DNA of 64,000 bases. Source: Actinopolyspora erythraea (GTDB lineage: Bacteria > Actinomycetota > Actinomycetes > Mycobacteriales > Pseudonocardiaceae). This document shows, piece by piece, positions 56,218 through 64,000 of this stretch; positions within the stretch are counted from its first letter, which is position 1, and every line of letters starts with the position of its first letter. The translations under genes and the position numbers were made by a program. The stretch covers positions 3,348,001 to 3,412,000 of the forward strand of contig NZ_CP022752.1 in NCBI RefSeq assembly GCF_002263515.1. The letters are read 5' to 3'. The notes beneath the pieces are model-generated. The model did no database searches and was not told the origin of the DNA. It was given only the letters and a program-made list of their open reading frames with translations.

Positions 56218-59200
56218 TTGCGCTTCAGGGATCGACTCAGCGAACTCGTGACGACATTCCGGCAACTGTTCCGAACCACTGGGGACGAGGGATCGCCCGG
56301 AACGGAACCGCGCCAAGGACAGTCACCGAATTCCCACCGCGGGGATCGAACCCGCGAGCCCACCCGTTTCCCCGGTCCACCGGACTCGCATCCCACCCAA
56401 CCGATTCCCGCAGTGGTCATCGAACCCCCATCACCGTCCCGGCAGCCGATGCACGGCAAACCACTTCCCGAAACGGCCCGTCCTCCCCGCGGGTCATGCC
56501 CACCCAGCGAGCCACGTCCACCCAGCGAACAGTCACTTCTCGACCCGGAAACGGTTCCGATTCCCACCGGTCCTCCGGTGGCCTCTCCGGAAACGGTCAC
56601 AACGCCGGTCAAGACCGATGCCGAACCGTCGGTACGGCTGTACACCCTGCGCGGTGTAATCCCCCTACCGGACACAGCTGACGAGACACCGACGACCACG
56701 GACATCGCACCAGCGGAAGAACCGGCACCGACCCTGCCCGCGCTGAAACTGCTCGACGACAGCGAGCGTCGCTGGCGGAACATCCCGCACGCGGCACGGG
56801 CACCGGAAAATCCCACGGCCGGAAAACATCGCCGGATTCTGGTGCTTATAGCACTGCACGCCTACGAGCGGCTTCGCGCCGAACACGCCGCCGACTCCGA
56901 TCCGGGGACCGTGTTCCGGCGCTGGCCGTGCTGCACCGTGGTCACGCTGGTATGGCTGGTCGCCGACTCGCCCGAACCCGGCGAGCCACGTGGCGCGCTT
57001 TCCCCACCGGCCGTCGAAACGGCACTGGGTCCCGCAGCGGAAACACCCGTCACGATCGATGCCGACACCTGGCTGCGCGCATTCGCCTCGGCATGGCACA
57101 CCCTGACCGAACGAGACCGGAATGAACTCACGGCACGCCCCGACGAGCGGCACACCACCGCTCTGACCGCGCTGCTCTCGACCGCTGGAATCGGTGAACC
57201 ACAGGCGGCGACTTTCGAAGCGAGGCTCGATCCGGATCGAGGGACGGTGGTGCTGGCCTCCGACGCGGCATTGCCGCGACTGTGGCGCGTTCGAGCCGGA
57301 AGCGCCGTGTGCCCATTGGTCGAGAACCACTGGTCGGTGACACGACCCGCCGAGACGGTGGAGTGCCGCGATCCTTTCGGAGAGTCGCAGTGGATGCCGC
57401 TGGTCAATCCCGACGACCCGCTGTTGGTCTTCGACGCCGAGGGTGCGCTCATCCCGGCGGGAGAACCGATCCCCGCGGGGGAGGTGTGGCTGCTGCATCG
57501 CGGCGAACCGGGGCCGGGGTGCTTCGACGGGAAGCGGCACGTGCTGGAGGAGCTCGTACCGCCGAACGGCTGGTCCGGTTGGTGGCTGGGACGGGTACTG
57601 CTCGACGAGACCCGGGGTGTGCGTCCCGCGATCGGCGACGGTACGGCCGGCACGCGGTTCGGTAACTGGCGTGCCGTGAACCTGGCGACACACGCCGAGT
57701 TCGCCTTCGAAGCCCCGGTTCCGACGCTACGCGACCGGGATGGGGACTCGGTTTATTCCGCCGCGCCGGTCCTGCACCTCACCGGCAGCGACACCCAGCC
57801 GTGGACGGTGGAGATCACCGGTGAGACTCCCGAGCAAAACGCCTCGTGGGAGGTGAACGCGGCTGACGGCCCGGTGGAGCTGAACGAACTGATGCCCCAC
57901 CCCGCCATGGGACGGTTCCGGATCCGAGCGGTCAACTCCGACAGGCAGGCGAACAGCACCACTTTCACCCTCGTGAAAGGCATCGTGGCCACTCCCACCC
58001 CACGGGTGCGGATGCTCCGGGAAACGGGGCAGCTCTACCGGGCACGAGTTTCGATCCACACCCCGGAGCACGTCCGCGCGGTTCCGGAAACCGTTCAACT
58101 GCGCGAAAGCACTCGCAGCGCCGAAGTGGAGCTGCGCGCGGCCGACGACAAGCGACGGCTGACGCTGCGCGTGGAACCCGAGCACGCCGCGGTGCGGAAA
58201 CGGCTGGGCACGCACAACCAGGACTGGGGAATCAACCGGCTGCACTACACCCTGGGGCAGCTGTCCGAGAACGCGTGCCTGGACCTCGGGTTACCCGAGC
58301 TGGCGCGCGGGGCATACGACAGGGCTCCCGTACTACTGGCCCACGACGGGACCGACACGCTGCAACAGCTGCGTGGACAGCAGCTGCCCGCCAGCGACGT
58401 GATCCGCTACAAACTCGCCGGACTGACCGACACCGTACGCACGCACGGCTCGTTGCGGCTCCGACTGGACCTGCTCGGGCAGGAGGCAGAGCTCGCCACC
58501 GTACGACTCCCGAAACCGGCGAGTGGGGTACGGAAGCAGGGAACCCGGCTGCTAATCACCGAGCGGGCGGTTCGGGAACGGCTGCGGGTGCGGGTGGACT
58601 GCCCGTACACACCCTGGCAACCCACACACACCGTCGAGCTGGCCGACTCCGAGGACACCGTCCAACTGCCACCCCGGTTCGATACCGAAGCACCACTACT
58701 GGTCACGGTGCACCACTCCTGGGCGCAACCGAACCGGACCGGCGGAGTCACACCCGCAGGAGCGGGCAGTGTCTTCCGCCTGGGGGACGAGAGCCGTATT
58801 CCGGAACTCGCCGAACCGGTCGAACAAGAAACGGCGGGCTATCTCGCGGGGCGAGGATCGCTGCCCCGCACCACCACTGCGTTACCGCTGTTGTGGGCCT
58901 CGGCCGCGCACGCCGAACAGCTACTCGAACCGTCGTCGGGCCGCGCCACGGCACAGGAATGCGCCATAAAACTGGGGGACGATCCCGTGGCTGCGTTGCT
59001 GGCCAGTTCCGGCAGCGGAACGAGCGCGCGCGACCTCGTACCGGTGATCGTGCGGTCCGGAATCGCCGCGCACGCCTCGCGCCATGTGTCCGATCCCGAG
59101 CGGGTCCGTGCTATCTGGCCCAACAGACCGCTCCCCGCGCTGCTGCTGACCGGCCCGTTGCTGTTCTACCGCACCGGATCGGCGGGCTGGGAACAGGACG

Positions 59201-59763
59201 AACTGGACACGACGGAAACGGCACTGCTGAACGCACTCGACCAGTGGTGCGCGCCGCGAGCACTCGAACTGCTCACCGGAGACCGCACCGATCCGGACGA
59301 GAGCACACCCCCGCTGCTGGGCGAGCAGGCACCCGAACACCCCACCCCGAGTGGCGAGCTGACCCTCACCGCGGAATCGCTCGACGAACTGCGGAACTGC
59401 CGGAACGAGCTGCAACGGTTCATCTATCGCAAGCGATATCCCGAACTCTTCGAGATCGCCTCGCGACGTCGTACCGCCGCTCCACATCCCGACTTTCCGT
59501 TGGAACGGCTGTCCCTCGAACTGGCCCTGACGGCACGACTGGCCGCGCAACGGGATCGCGACGCGACGGCGGTCGAACGACTGGTGCGCCCCGGCTGGAC
59601 CCACCTCGCCGAACTCGCCCCCGACCGGGTCGCCACCGATCTGGTGCTCGCCGAGTTCCTGACGGTGGCACACCAGGCGCGGCAAGAGCAACGGGCAGGG
59701 CAGGAACAACAGTCGAACGAGACCTCCCCGACACCACAACACAGCAGAAAGAACCTTTCGTGA
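56218..59763 (+). CDS. druH: Large protein, DruH-like (Druantia type III candidate)
   Basis: 1181 residues from TTG 56218 (start uncertain; GTG at 56248 is an alternative). The first 150 residues are Pro-rich and disordered. A helical part follows (RRILVLIALHAYERLRAEHA), then a long run of beta-rich domains (TGSDTQPWTVEITGETPEQN, RLTLRVEPEHAAVRKRLGTH), and a helical end (LDELRNCRNELQRFIYRKRY). No enzyme motif is visible. It overlaps the next gene, a DUF1998-type helicase, by 4 bp. A large protein of unknown fold coupled to such a helicase is the layout of Druantia type III (druH-druE); the assignment rests on that layout and length, not on a search. Confidence 0.65.
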   Translation: MRFRDRLSELVTTFRQLFRTTGDEGSPGTEPRQGQSPNSHRGDRTREPTRFPGPPDSHPTQPIPAVVIEPPSPSRQPMHGKPLPETARPPRGSCPPSEPRPPSEQSLLDPETVPIPTGPPVASPETVTTPVKTDAEPSVRLYTLRGVIPLPDTADETPTTTDIAPAEEPAPTLPALKLLDDSERRWRNIPHAARAPENPTAGKHRRILVLIALHAYERLRAEHAADSDPGTVFRRWPCCTVVTLVWLVADSPEPGEPRGALSPPAVETALGPAAETPVTIDADTWLRAFASAWHTLTERDRNELTARPDERHTTALTALLSTAGIGEPQAATFEARLDPDRGTVVLASDAALPRLWRVRAGSAVCPLVENHWSVTRPAETVECRDPFGESQWMPLVNPDDPLLVFDAEGALIPAGEPIPAGEVWLLHRGEPGPGCFDGKRHVLEELVPPNGWSGWWLGRVLLDETRGVRPAIGDGTAGTRFGNWRAVNLATHAEFAFEAPVPTLRDRDGDSVYSAAPVLHLTGSDTQPWTVEITGETPEQNASWEVNAADGPVELNELMPHPAMGRFRIRAVNSDRQANSTTFTLVKGIVATPTPRVRMLRETGQLYRARVSIHTPEHVRAVPETVQLRESTRSAEVELRAADDKRRLTLRVEPEHAAVRKRLGTHNQDWGINRLHYTLGQLSENACLDLGLPELARGAYDRAPVLLAHDGTDTLQQLRGQQLPASDVIRYKLAGLTDTVRTHGSLRLRLDLLGQEAELATVRLPKPASGVRKQGTRLLITERAVRERLRVRVDCPYTPWQPTHTVELADSEDTVQLPPRFDTEAPLLVTVHHSWAQPNRTGGVTPAGAGSVFRLGDESRIPELAEPVEQETAGYLAGRGSLPRTTTALPLLWASAAHAEQLLEPSSGRATAQECAIKLGDDPVAALLASSGSGTSARDLVPVIVRSGIAAHASRHVSDPERVRAIWPNRPLPALLLTGPLLFYRTGSAGWEQDELDTTETALLNALDQWCAPRALELLTGDRTDPDESTPPLLGEQAPEHPTPSGELTLTAESLDELRNCRNELQRFIYRKRYPELFEIASRRRTAAPHPDFPLERLSLELALTARLAAQRDRDATAVERLVRPGWTHLAELAPDRVATDLVLAEFLTVAHQARQEQRAGQEQQSNETSPTPQHSRKNLS

Positions 59764-62700
59764 GCCGATTCAACCCACTGCACGCCAGCGCACAGATCAA
59801 CGAGGCATACCGCCGCTACCTGCGCTCACTGCTCCCACTGCGGGACTCCGCACTGGCAGGCGCACTCGACGAAGCCATCACCAGCAGCTCCCTACTGTCC
59901 AACGGCCCGTTGCTGGAAGCGAACCCGAGCTACGAGGCAGGCGCAGACATCACCGAGCTGATCGCGGAAGGAGTGCTGCCCGAGTCCTTCCTGGATTTCA
60001 CCGGGCCGGAGCTGCCCGCGAATCGGCCACTGCATCGGCACCAGGAGAACGCGGTGCGGAAAGCACGGGCGGGCCGCAATCTCGTGGTGGCCACCGGGAC
60101 CGGCTCCGGAAAGACCGAGAGTTTCCTGCTGCCCATCCTGGCGCACCTGGCCGAACAGCGAGCGGCGGGAACCCTCAGACCGGGGGTTCGAGCACTGTTG
60201 CTGTACCCGATGAACGCACTGGCCAACGACCAGATGAAACGACTGCGCAGGCTGTTGGCCGCGATTCCCGATGTCACCTTCGGCCGCTACACCGGCGACA
60301 CCCACGAAACCAAATCCAAAGCCGAGGAGCACTTCCACCGACTCAACCCGGGCGAGCAGCGGCTGCCCAACGAGCTGCTCAGCAGGGAGGAAATGCGCGC
60401 GGCACCGCCGCACCTACTGCTGACCAACTACGCGATGCTGGAGTACCTGCTGCTGCGCCCGCAGGACACGGAACTGTTCGCCAACACCGATTCCTCCCAC
60501 TGGCGCTTCGTGGTCGTAGACGAGGCACACGTCTACGACGGAGCCAAGGGCAGCGAGCTGGCGATGCTGCTGCGCAGACTGCGGGACCGGGTCGGTGCGA
60601 CCGAAGAGCCCCGTGCGATAGCCACCAGCGCCACCGTGGGAGCCGACCGCGATCCGACGGCCGTCACCGACTTCGCCACCCGACTGTTCGGACTGCCCTT
60701 CGACTGGGATCCCGAGAACTCGGAGCGGCAGGATCTGGTCACCGCCGTGAAACCGGTGCGAATCACGAGGACGGCCGAATGGGGACCGTTGCCGCCGTCG
60801 AGCTATGCCGAGTTGCTGGCTGCGGAGGCTCCCCGAGCCGAGCTGCTGCGCACCGCGCGCGAACACGGCTGGGAGGGCGACGACGCCGCCGAGGCACTGC
60901 GGTGCGAGGCACGGCTACGGCGATTGCACGAGCTGCTCGACGAACACCCGCGACCGATCCGGGACATCGCCACCGACCTCGTCCCGGAACAACACGGTGA
61001 CGAGGCCACCGAAACCGCCACCGCCCTGGTCACGCTCGCGGGGAGCGTGCACGACTCGGACCGGACCCCGGTGCTTTCCACCAGGTTCCACTTCTTCGTA
61101 CGCGCCACCGAGGGCGCGTTCAGCTGTCTGGGAACCGACGAGGAGCAACATCTGAGCCTGAGCCGCCGGGAGCGATGCGAACGCTGTCCCAGGGTGGTGT
61201 TCGAGCTGGGAGGTTGCCAGCGATGCGGAGCAGTGCACCTGCACGGTGCCATGGACAAAACTGGACGACTGCCGCGCCACGTCCCGTGGCGGGCTGGGGT
61301 GGACCACCGGCACGCCTGGCTGCTGCTGGAGGACCACGACAGTGCGAATCCACGGCACGTGGACGAGGACGACGCGCTGCTGGAGGAAGGAAAGACCACC
61401 GAGGACAGTCCGTACCACCTGTGTGTCGGTTGCGGATCGCTGCACCAGAGCATCGCGAGCGAATGCCCGGTCGACGAGTGCCCGGGTACAGAGCTGCGGC
61501 CAGTACGGCTGATTCACTCACAGTCCGGGGCGCTGGAGCACTGCCTGGCCTGCGGGGCGCGGGGCAGCGGGCTGATCAGGCTGCTGGAAAGCGGTGCCGA
61601 AGCGGCCACCTCGGTGCTGGCAACCTCCCTATATCAGGCGCTGCCGCCCGACACTAGCGACGAAACCGTGAACCTGCCCGGACAGGGACGCAAGCTGCTG
61701 TTCTTCAGCGACAGCCGGCAGACCGCCGCCTACTTCGCCCCCTACCTCAAGGACACCCACGAAAACATCGCGCACCGCGGACTGCTGCTGTCGAGCCTGC
61801 GCGGCTGGGACGAGGAGGAAGACGAACCCGCCGCGGTCGACGACCTCGTGCACCGGACAGCCCGGACAGCCAACCGCGCCCGGGTCTTCGAGGAGGACAC
61901 CTCCCGCCGAAACCGCGAACGTCACGCCGCGCTGTGGACGATGCGGGAAGTGATCAGCTACCACGACCGCCAGTCCCTGGAAGGTGTGGGGCTGCTCCGG
62001 GTGGAACTGGCACGCAAATCTCACTGGCAGCCCCCGCGACGGTTGCTGGAGCTGGGACTCACCCAGGAGGAGAGCTGGAACCTGCTGCAGGAGCTGCTGC
62101 GCACACTACGCACGCAGGGGGCGGTGGACATGCCGGAGGACGTCGACGCCGACGACGAGGCGTTCGCACCTCGGCGTGGCCCGATCCACGTGCGTATGTC
62201 GGGTTCCGACGCCAAGCGGAAAGTGCTGAGCTGGCTGCCGACGTCCGGCACCAACCGGCGCCTGGACTACCTGACCCGAGTGCTACGACGGATGGGCAGC
62301 GATACGGACCCGCGTAAGCTGCTGGAAGAGCTGTGGCAGGAACTCACCCCGACGAAGAGTAGTGACGGTCCCGCAGGCTGGTTGGGCTCCGAGACCTTGC
62401 CCCGGCTCGGAACGGTACGCCGGATCGACCACCGCAAACTGCGGCTGCGCCCGGTGCGGGAGTCGGAGCGGTTGTTCCGCTGCGACCGTTGTCGTCGCAT
62501 TCTCGGCTTCGACGTTCGCGGCGTCTGCCCCACCCTGCGCTGTGACGGGACCCTCGAACCCTGGTATCGCCCCGCCGAGGCCGAGGAGCGTGACCACTAC
62601 CGACACCTGTACCAGAAGTCCGATCCGGTCCCCATGAGCGTGCAGGAGCACACCGCGCAGTGGAGCAACGAGAAGGCCGCCGAGATCCAGGGCGAGTTCG

Positions 62701-64000
62701 TCCGGGGCGAGCTGAACGCACTGTCCTGCTCCACCACGTTCGAACTCGGCGTGGACGTCGGCGAGCTACAAACGGTCGTGCTGCGCAACATGCCACCGAC
62801 CACGGCCAACTACGTGCAGCGCGCGGGCCGTGCCGGTCGACGTGCTGACTCGGCGGCACTGGCGCTGACATACGCCCAGCGGCGTTCGCACGATCTGTTC
62901 CGTTTCAGCGAACCGGAGAAGATGATCGCGGGTGAGACCCGGCCACCCGTAGTGCCGCTGGAGAACGCACGCATCGACCGCAGGCACGCCCATTCGGTGG
63001 CCCTGGCCGCGTTCTTCCGAACGATGAAGCAGCGATACGGGGAGAGCTGGCGCACGGCGGGCGAGTTCTTCCTGCCACCGGATCCCACGCCGCCCGATTT
63101 CGTGCTGCCCGTCGCAAGGCTTTCGGAGTTCCTCGATCCGGTACCGGACTCGGTGCGTGCCAGTCTGGACGAGATCCTGCCCGACAGCGTGCACCGGGAG
63201 CTCGGAGTGGCCACCGACTCCTGGGTAGCCGAACTCGAACGGCTGTTGGAAAGCACCCGCCAGGAACTGATCCAGGACGTGGCCGCTTTCGAGGAACGCA
63301 GGGAAGAAGCCGTACGGCAGCAGAACTACCGGGCTGCTGAACAGTACAAGAAAGTACTCGAAACACTTCGGAAGCGCCCGCTGATCAACTTCCTGGCCAC
63401 CCACAACGTACTGCCCAAGTACGGCTTCCCGGTCGACATCGTCGAACTGCGCACCGACCACGCAAGGGGCGGGCGGAACCCCGGACTCGAACTGACCAGG
63501 GACCTGAGCATGGCCGTCAGCGAGTACGCGCCGGGCTCCGAAGTCATCGCCGGTGGCAGGCGGTGGACGTCGGGCGGGGTGTACCGCCTGCCTGGGCGAG
63601 ACCTGGTCAGCCGGTACTACGCGGTATGCGAAGCGTGCGGGCACTACCGGGAATCCGTCGAGGTCCCGGACGCCGAATGTCCCGCCTGCCACCAGGAACA
63701 CACCCGCAAGACGCAACAGTACGTCGAACCCTCCTACGGATTCGTCGCCTCCGAACACACCGAGCAGAAAGCGACTCAGTCCCCCCGACGCTCGTGGACG
63801 GGTGCCACCTACATCGTCGACTCGCACGCGGACGTCGAGGAGAACAGCCTCACCTTTCCCACGGGGGAGGTACTGGAGTGGCGTTCCGGGACGCGCGGGC
63901 AGTTCGTGGTCGTCAACGAAGGCCCGAACCACGCTGGTTTCCAGCTGTGCCAACGGTGCGGCTGGGGACAGCCGGTGGGCTCGGACAAGCCCCCGAGACG
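59760..64000 (+). CDS. druE: Large DEAD/DEAH helicase, DruE-like (cut by window edge)
   Basis: At least 1413 residues; GTG start overlaps druH (GTGA). N-terminus SRFNPLHASAQINEAYRRYL, then Walker A VVATGTGSGKTESFLLPILA (about 110), YPMNALANDQMKRLRRLLA, motif II VVVDEAHVYDGAKGSELAML (about 253), AIATSATVGADRDPT, several zinc-type cysteines (CERCPRVVFELGGCQRCGAV, HCLACGARGSGLI, LFRCDRCRRILGFD), motif VI NYVQRAGRAGRRADSAALAL. The later part fits a DUF1998-type ending (CEACGHYRESVEVPDAECPA). With druH it forms a two-gene Druantia III-like system; DpdJ- or DrmA-like helicases are the other relatives to compare. Confidence 0.75.
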   Translation, partial: MSRFNPLHASAQINEAYRRYLRSLLPLRDSALAGALDEAITSSSLLSNGPLLEANPSYEAGADITELIAEGVLPESFLDFTGPELPANRPLHRHQENAVRKARAGRNLVVATGTGSGKTESFLLPILAHLAEQRAAGTLRPGVRALLLYPMNALANDQMKRLRRLLAAIPDVTFGRYTGDTHETKSKAEEHFHRLNPGEQRLPNELLSREEMRAAPPHLLLTNYAMLEYLLLRPQDTELFANTDSSHWRFVVVDEAHVYDGAKGSELAMLLRRLRDRVGATEEPRAIATSATVGADRDPTAVTDFATRLFGLPFDWDPENSERQDLVTAVKPVRITRTAEWGPLPPSSYAELLAAEAPRAELLRTAREHGWEGDDAAEALRCEARLRRLHELLDEHPRPIRDIATDLVPEQHGDEATETATALVTLAGSVHDSDRTPVLSTRFHFFVRATEGAFSCLGTDEEQHLSLSRRERCERCPRVVFELGGCQRCGAVHLHGAMDKTGRLPRHVPWRAGVDHRHAWLLLEDHDSANPRHVDEDDALLEEGKTTEDSPYHLCVGCGSLHQSIASECPVDECPGTELRPVRLIHSQSGALEHCLACGARGSGLIRLLESGAEAATSVLATSLYQALPPDTSDETVNLPGQGRKLLFFSDSRQTAAYFAPYLKDTHENIAHRGLLLSSLRGWDEEEDEPAAVDDLVHRTARTANRARVFEEDTSRRNRERHAALWTMREVISYHDRQSLEGVGLLRVELARKSHWQPPRRLLELGLTQEESWNLLQELLRTLRTQGAVDMPEDVDADDEAFAPRRGPIHVRMSGSDAKRKVLSWLPTSGTNRRLDYLTRVLRRMGSDTDPRKLLEELWQELTPTKSSDGPAGWLGSETLPRLGTVRRIDHRKLRLRPVRESERLFRCDRCRRILGFDVRGVCPTLRCDGTLEPWYRPAEAEERDHYRHLYQKSDPVPMSVQEHTAQWSNEKAAEIQGEFVRGELNALSCSTTFELGVDVGELQTVVLRNMPPTTANYVQRAGRAGRRADSAALALTYAQRRSHDLFRFSEPEKMIAGETRPPVVPLENARIDRRHAHSVALAAFFRTMKQRYGESWRTAGEFFLPPDPTPPDFVLPVARLSEFLDPVPDSVRASLDEILPDSVHRELGVATDSWVAELERLLESTRQELIQDVAAFEERREEAVRQQNYRAAEQYKKVLETLRKRPLINFLATHNVLPKYGFPVDIVELRTDHARGGRNPGLELTRDLSMAVSEYAPGSEVIAGGRRWTSGGVYRLPGRDLVSRYYAVCEACGHYRESVEVPDAECPACHQEHTRKTQQYVEPSYGFVASEHTEQKATQSPRRSWTGATYIVDSHADVEENSLTFPTGEVLEWRSGTRGQFVVVNEGPNHAGFQLCQRCGWGQPVGSDKPPR

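Overview
The window is high-GC actinobacterial chromosome. The group 1h [NiFe]-hydrogenase cluster, the XRE/DUF5753 plus DUF397 regulators, the DUF3558 lipoproteins next to WXG100-like proteins and the frequent GTG/TTG starts with 4-bp overlaps point to Pseudonocardiales (Saccharopolyspora, Actinopolyspora or a relative). The genus is an inference; no rRNA or tRNA gene is visible.

Layout. (1) 1-12050, minus strand: a long operon for an actinobacterial high-affinity H2-oxidising hydrogenase. In order of transcription it encodes a SIS protein, a HypC-like protein, a second SIS protein, the small subunit, the large subunit, a NifU/Rieske-like fusion, DUF5947, DUF6084, a 502-aa unknown, the maturation protease, a 34-aa membrane peptide, HypC, HypD and HypE (cut by the window edge). 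A TTGTGA-N17-TAGATT promoter lies just upstream. (2) 12495-14010: a CGNR zinc-finger regulator divergent from an alpha/beta hydrolase. (3) 14243-64000: a dense defence island.

Defence island. It holds a DUF262/HNH protein, a UvrD-like helicase with a RelE-like N-terminus, a soluble Ser/Thr kinase and a SNF2 helicase (all minus). Divergent from these are a DUF4011/SF1 helicase-nuclease and an HEPN-like partner. Next is a class 1 DISARM system (drmD, drmMI, drmA, drmB, drmC) whose two halves are separated by about 8 kb. That insert carries two regulator sets, duplicated DUF397/DUF3558/WXG100-like units and a Shedu (DUF4263) nuclease gene. After drmD come an HTH-containing adenine methylase, a divergent DndB-like gene, a DUF4352 membrane protein, and a two-gene set resembling Druantia type III (druH, druE); druE runs off the right edge.

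Repeats. A roughly 110-bp hairpin-forming element occurs five times (2181, 7349, 31276, 36970, 55023), always between genes and sometimes inside operons, with one half copy. A second family is a CGATTTC-N4-GAAATCG palindrome with three copies. The strongest candidates for undescribed biology are the kinase/RelE-UvrD/DUF262 locus, the split DISARM locus with a visibly foreign target-recognition segment in its methylase, the two-gene DUF4011-HEPN pair and the dispersed repeat.
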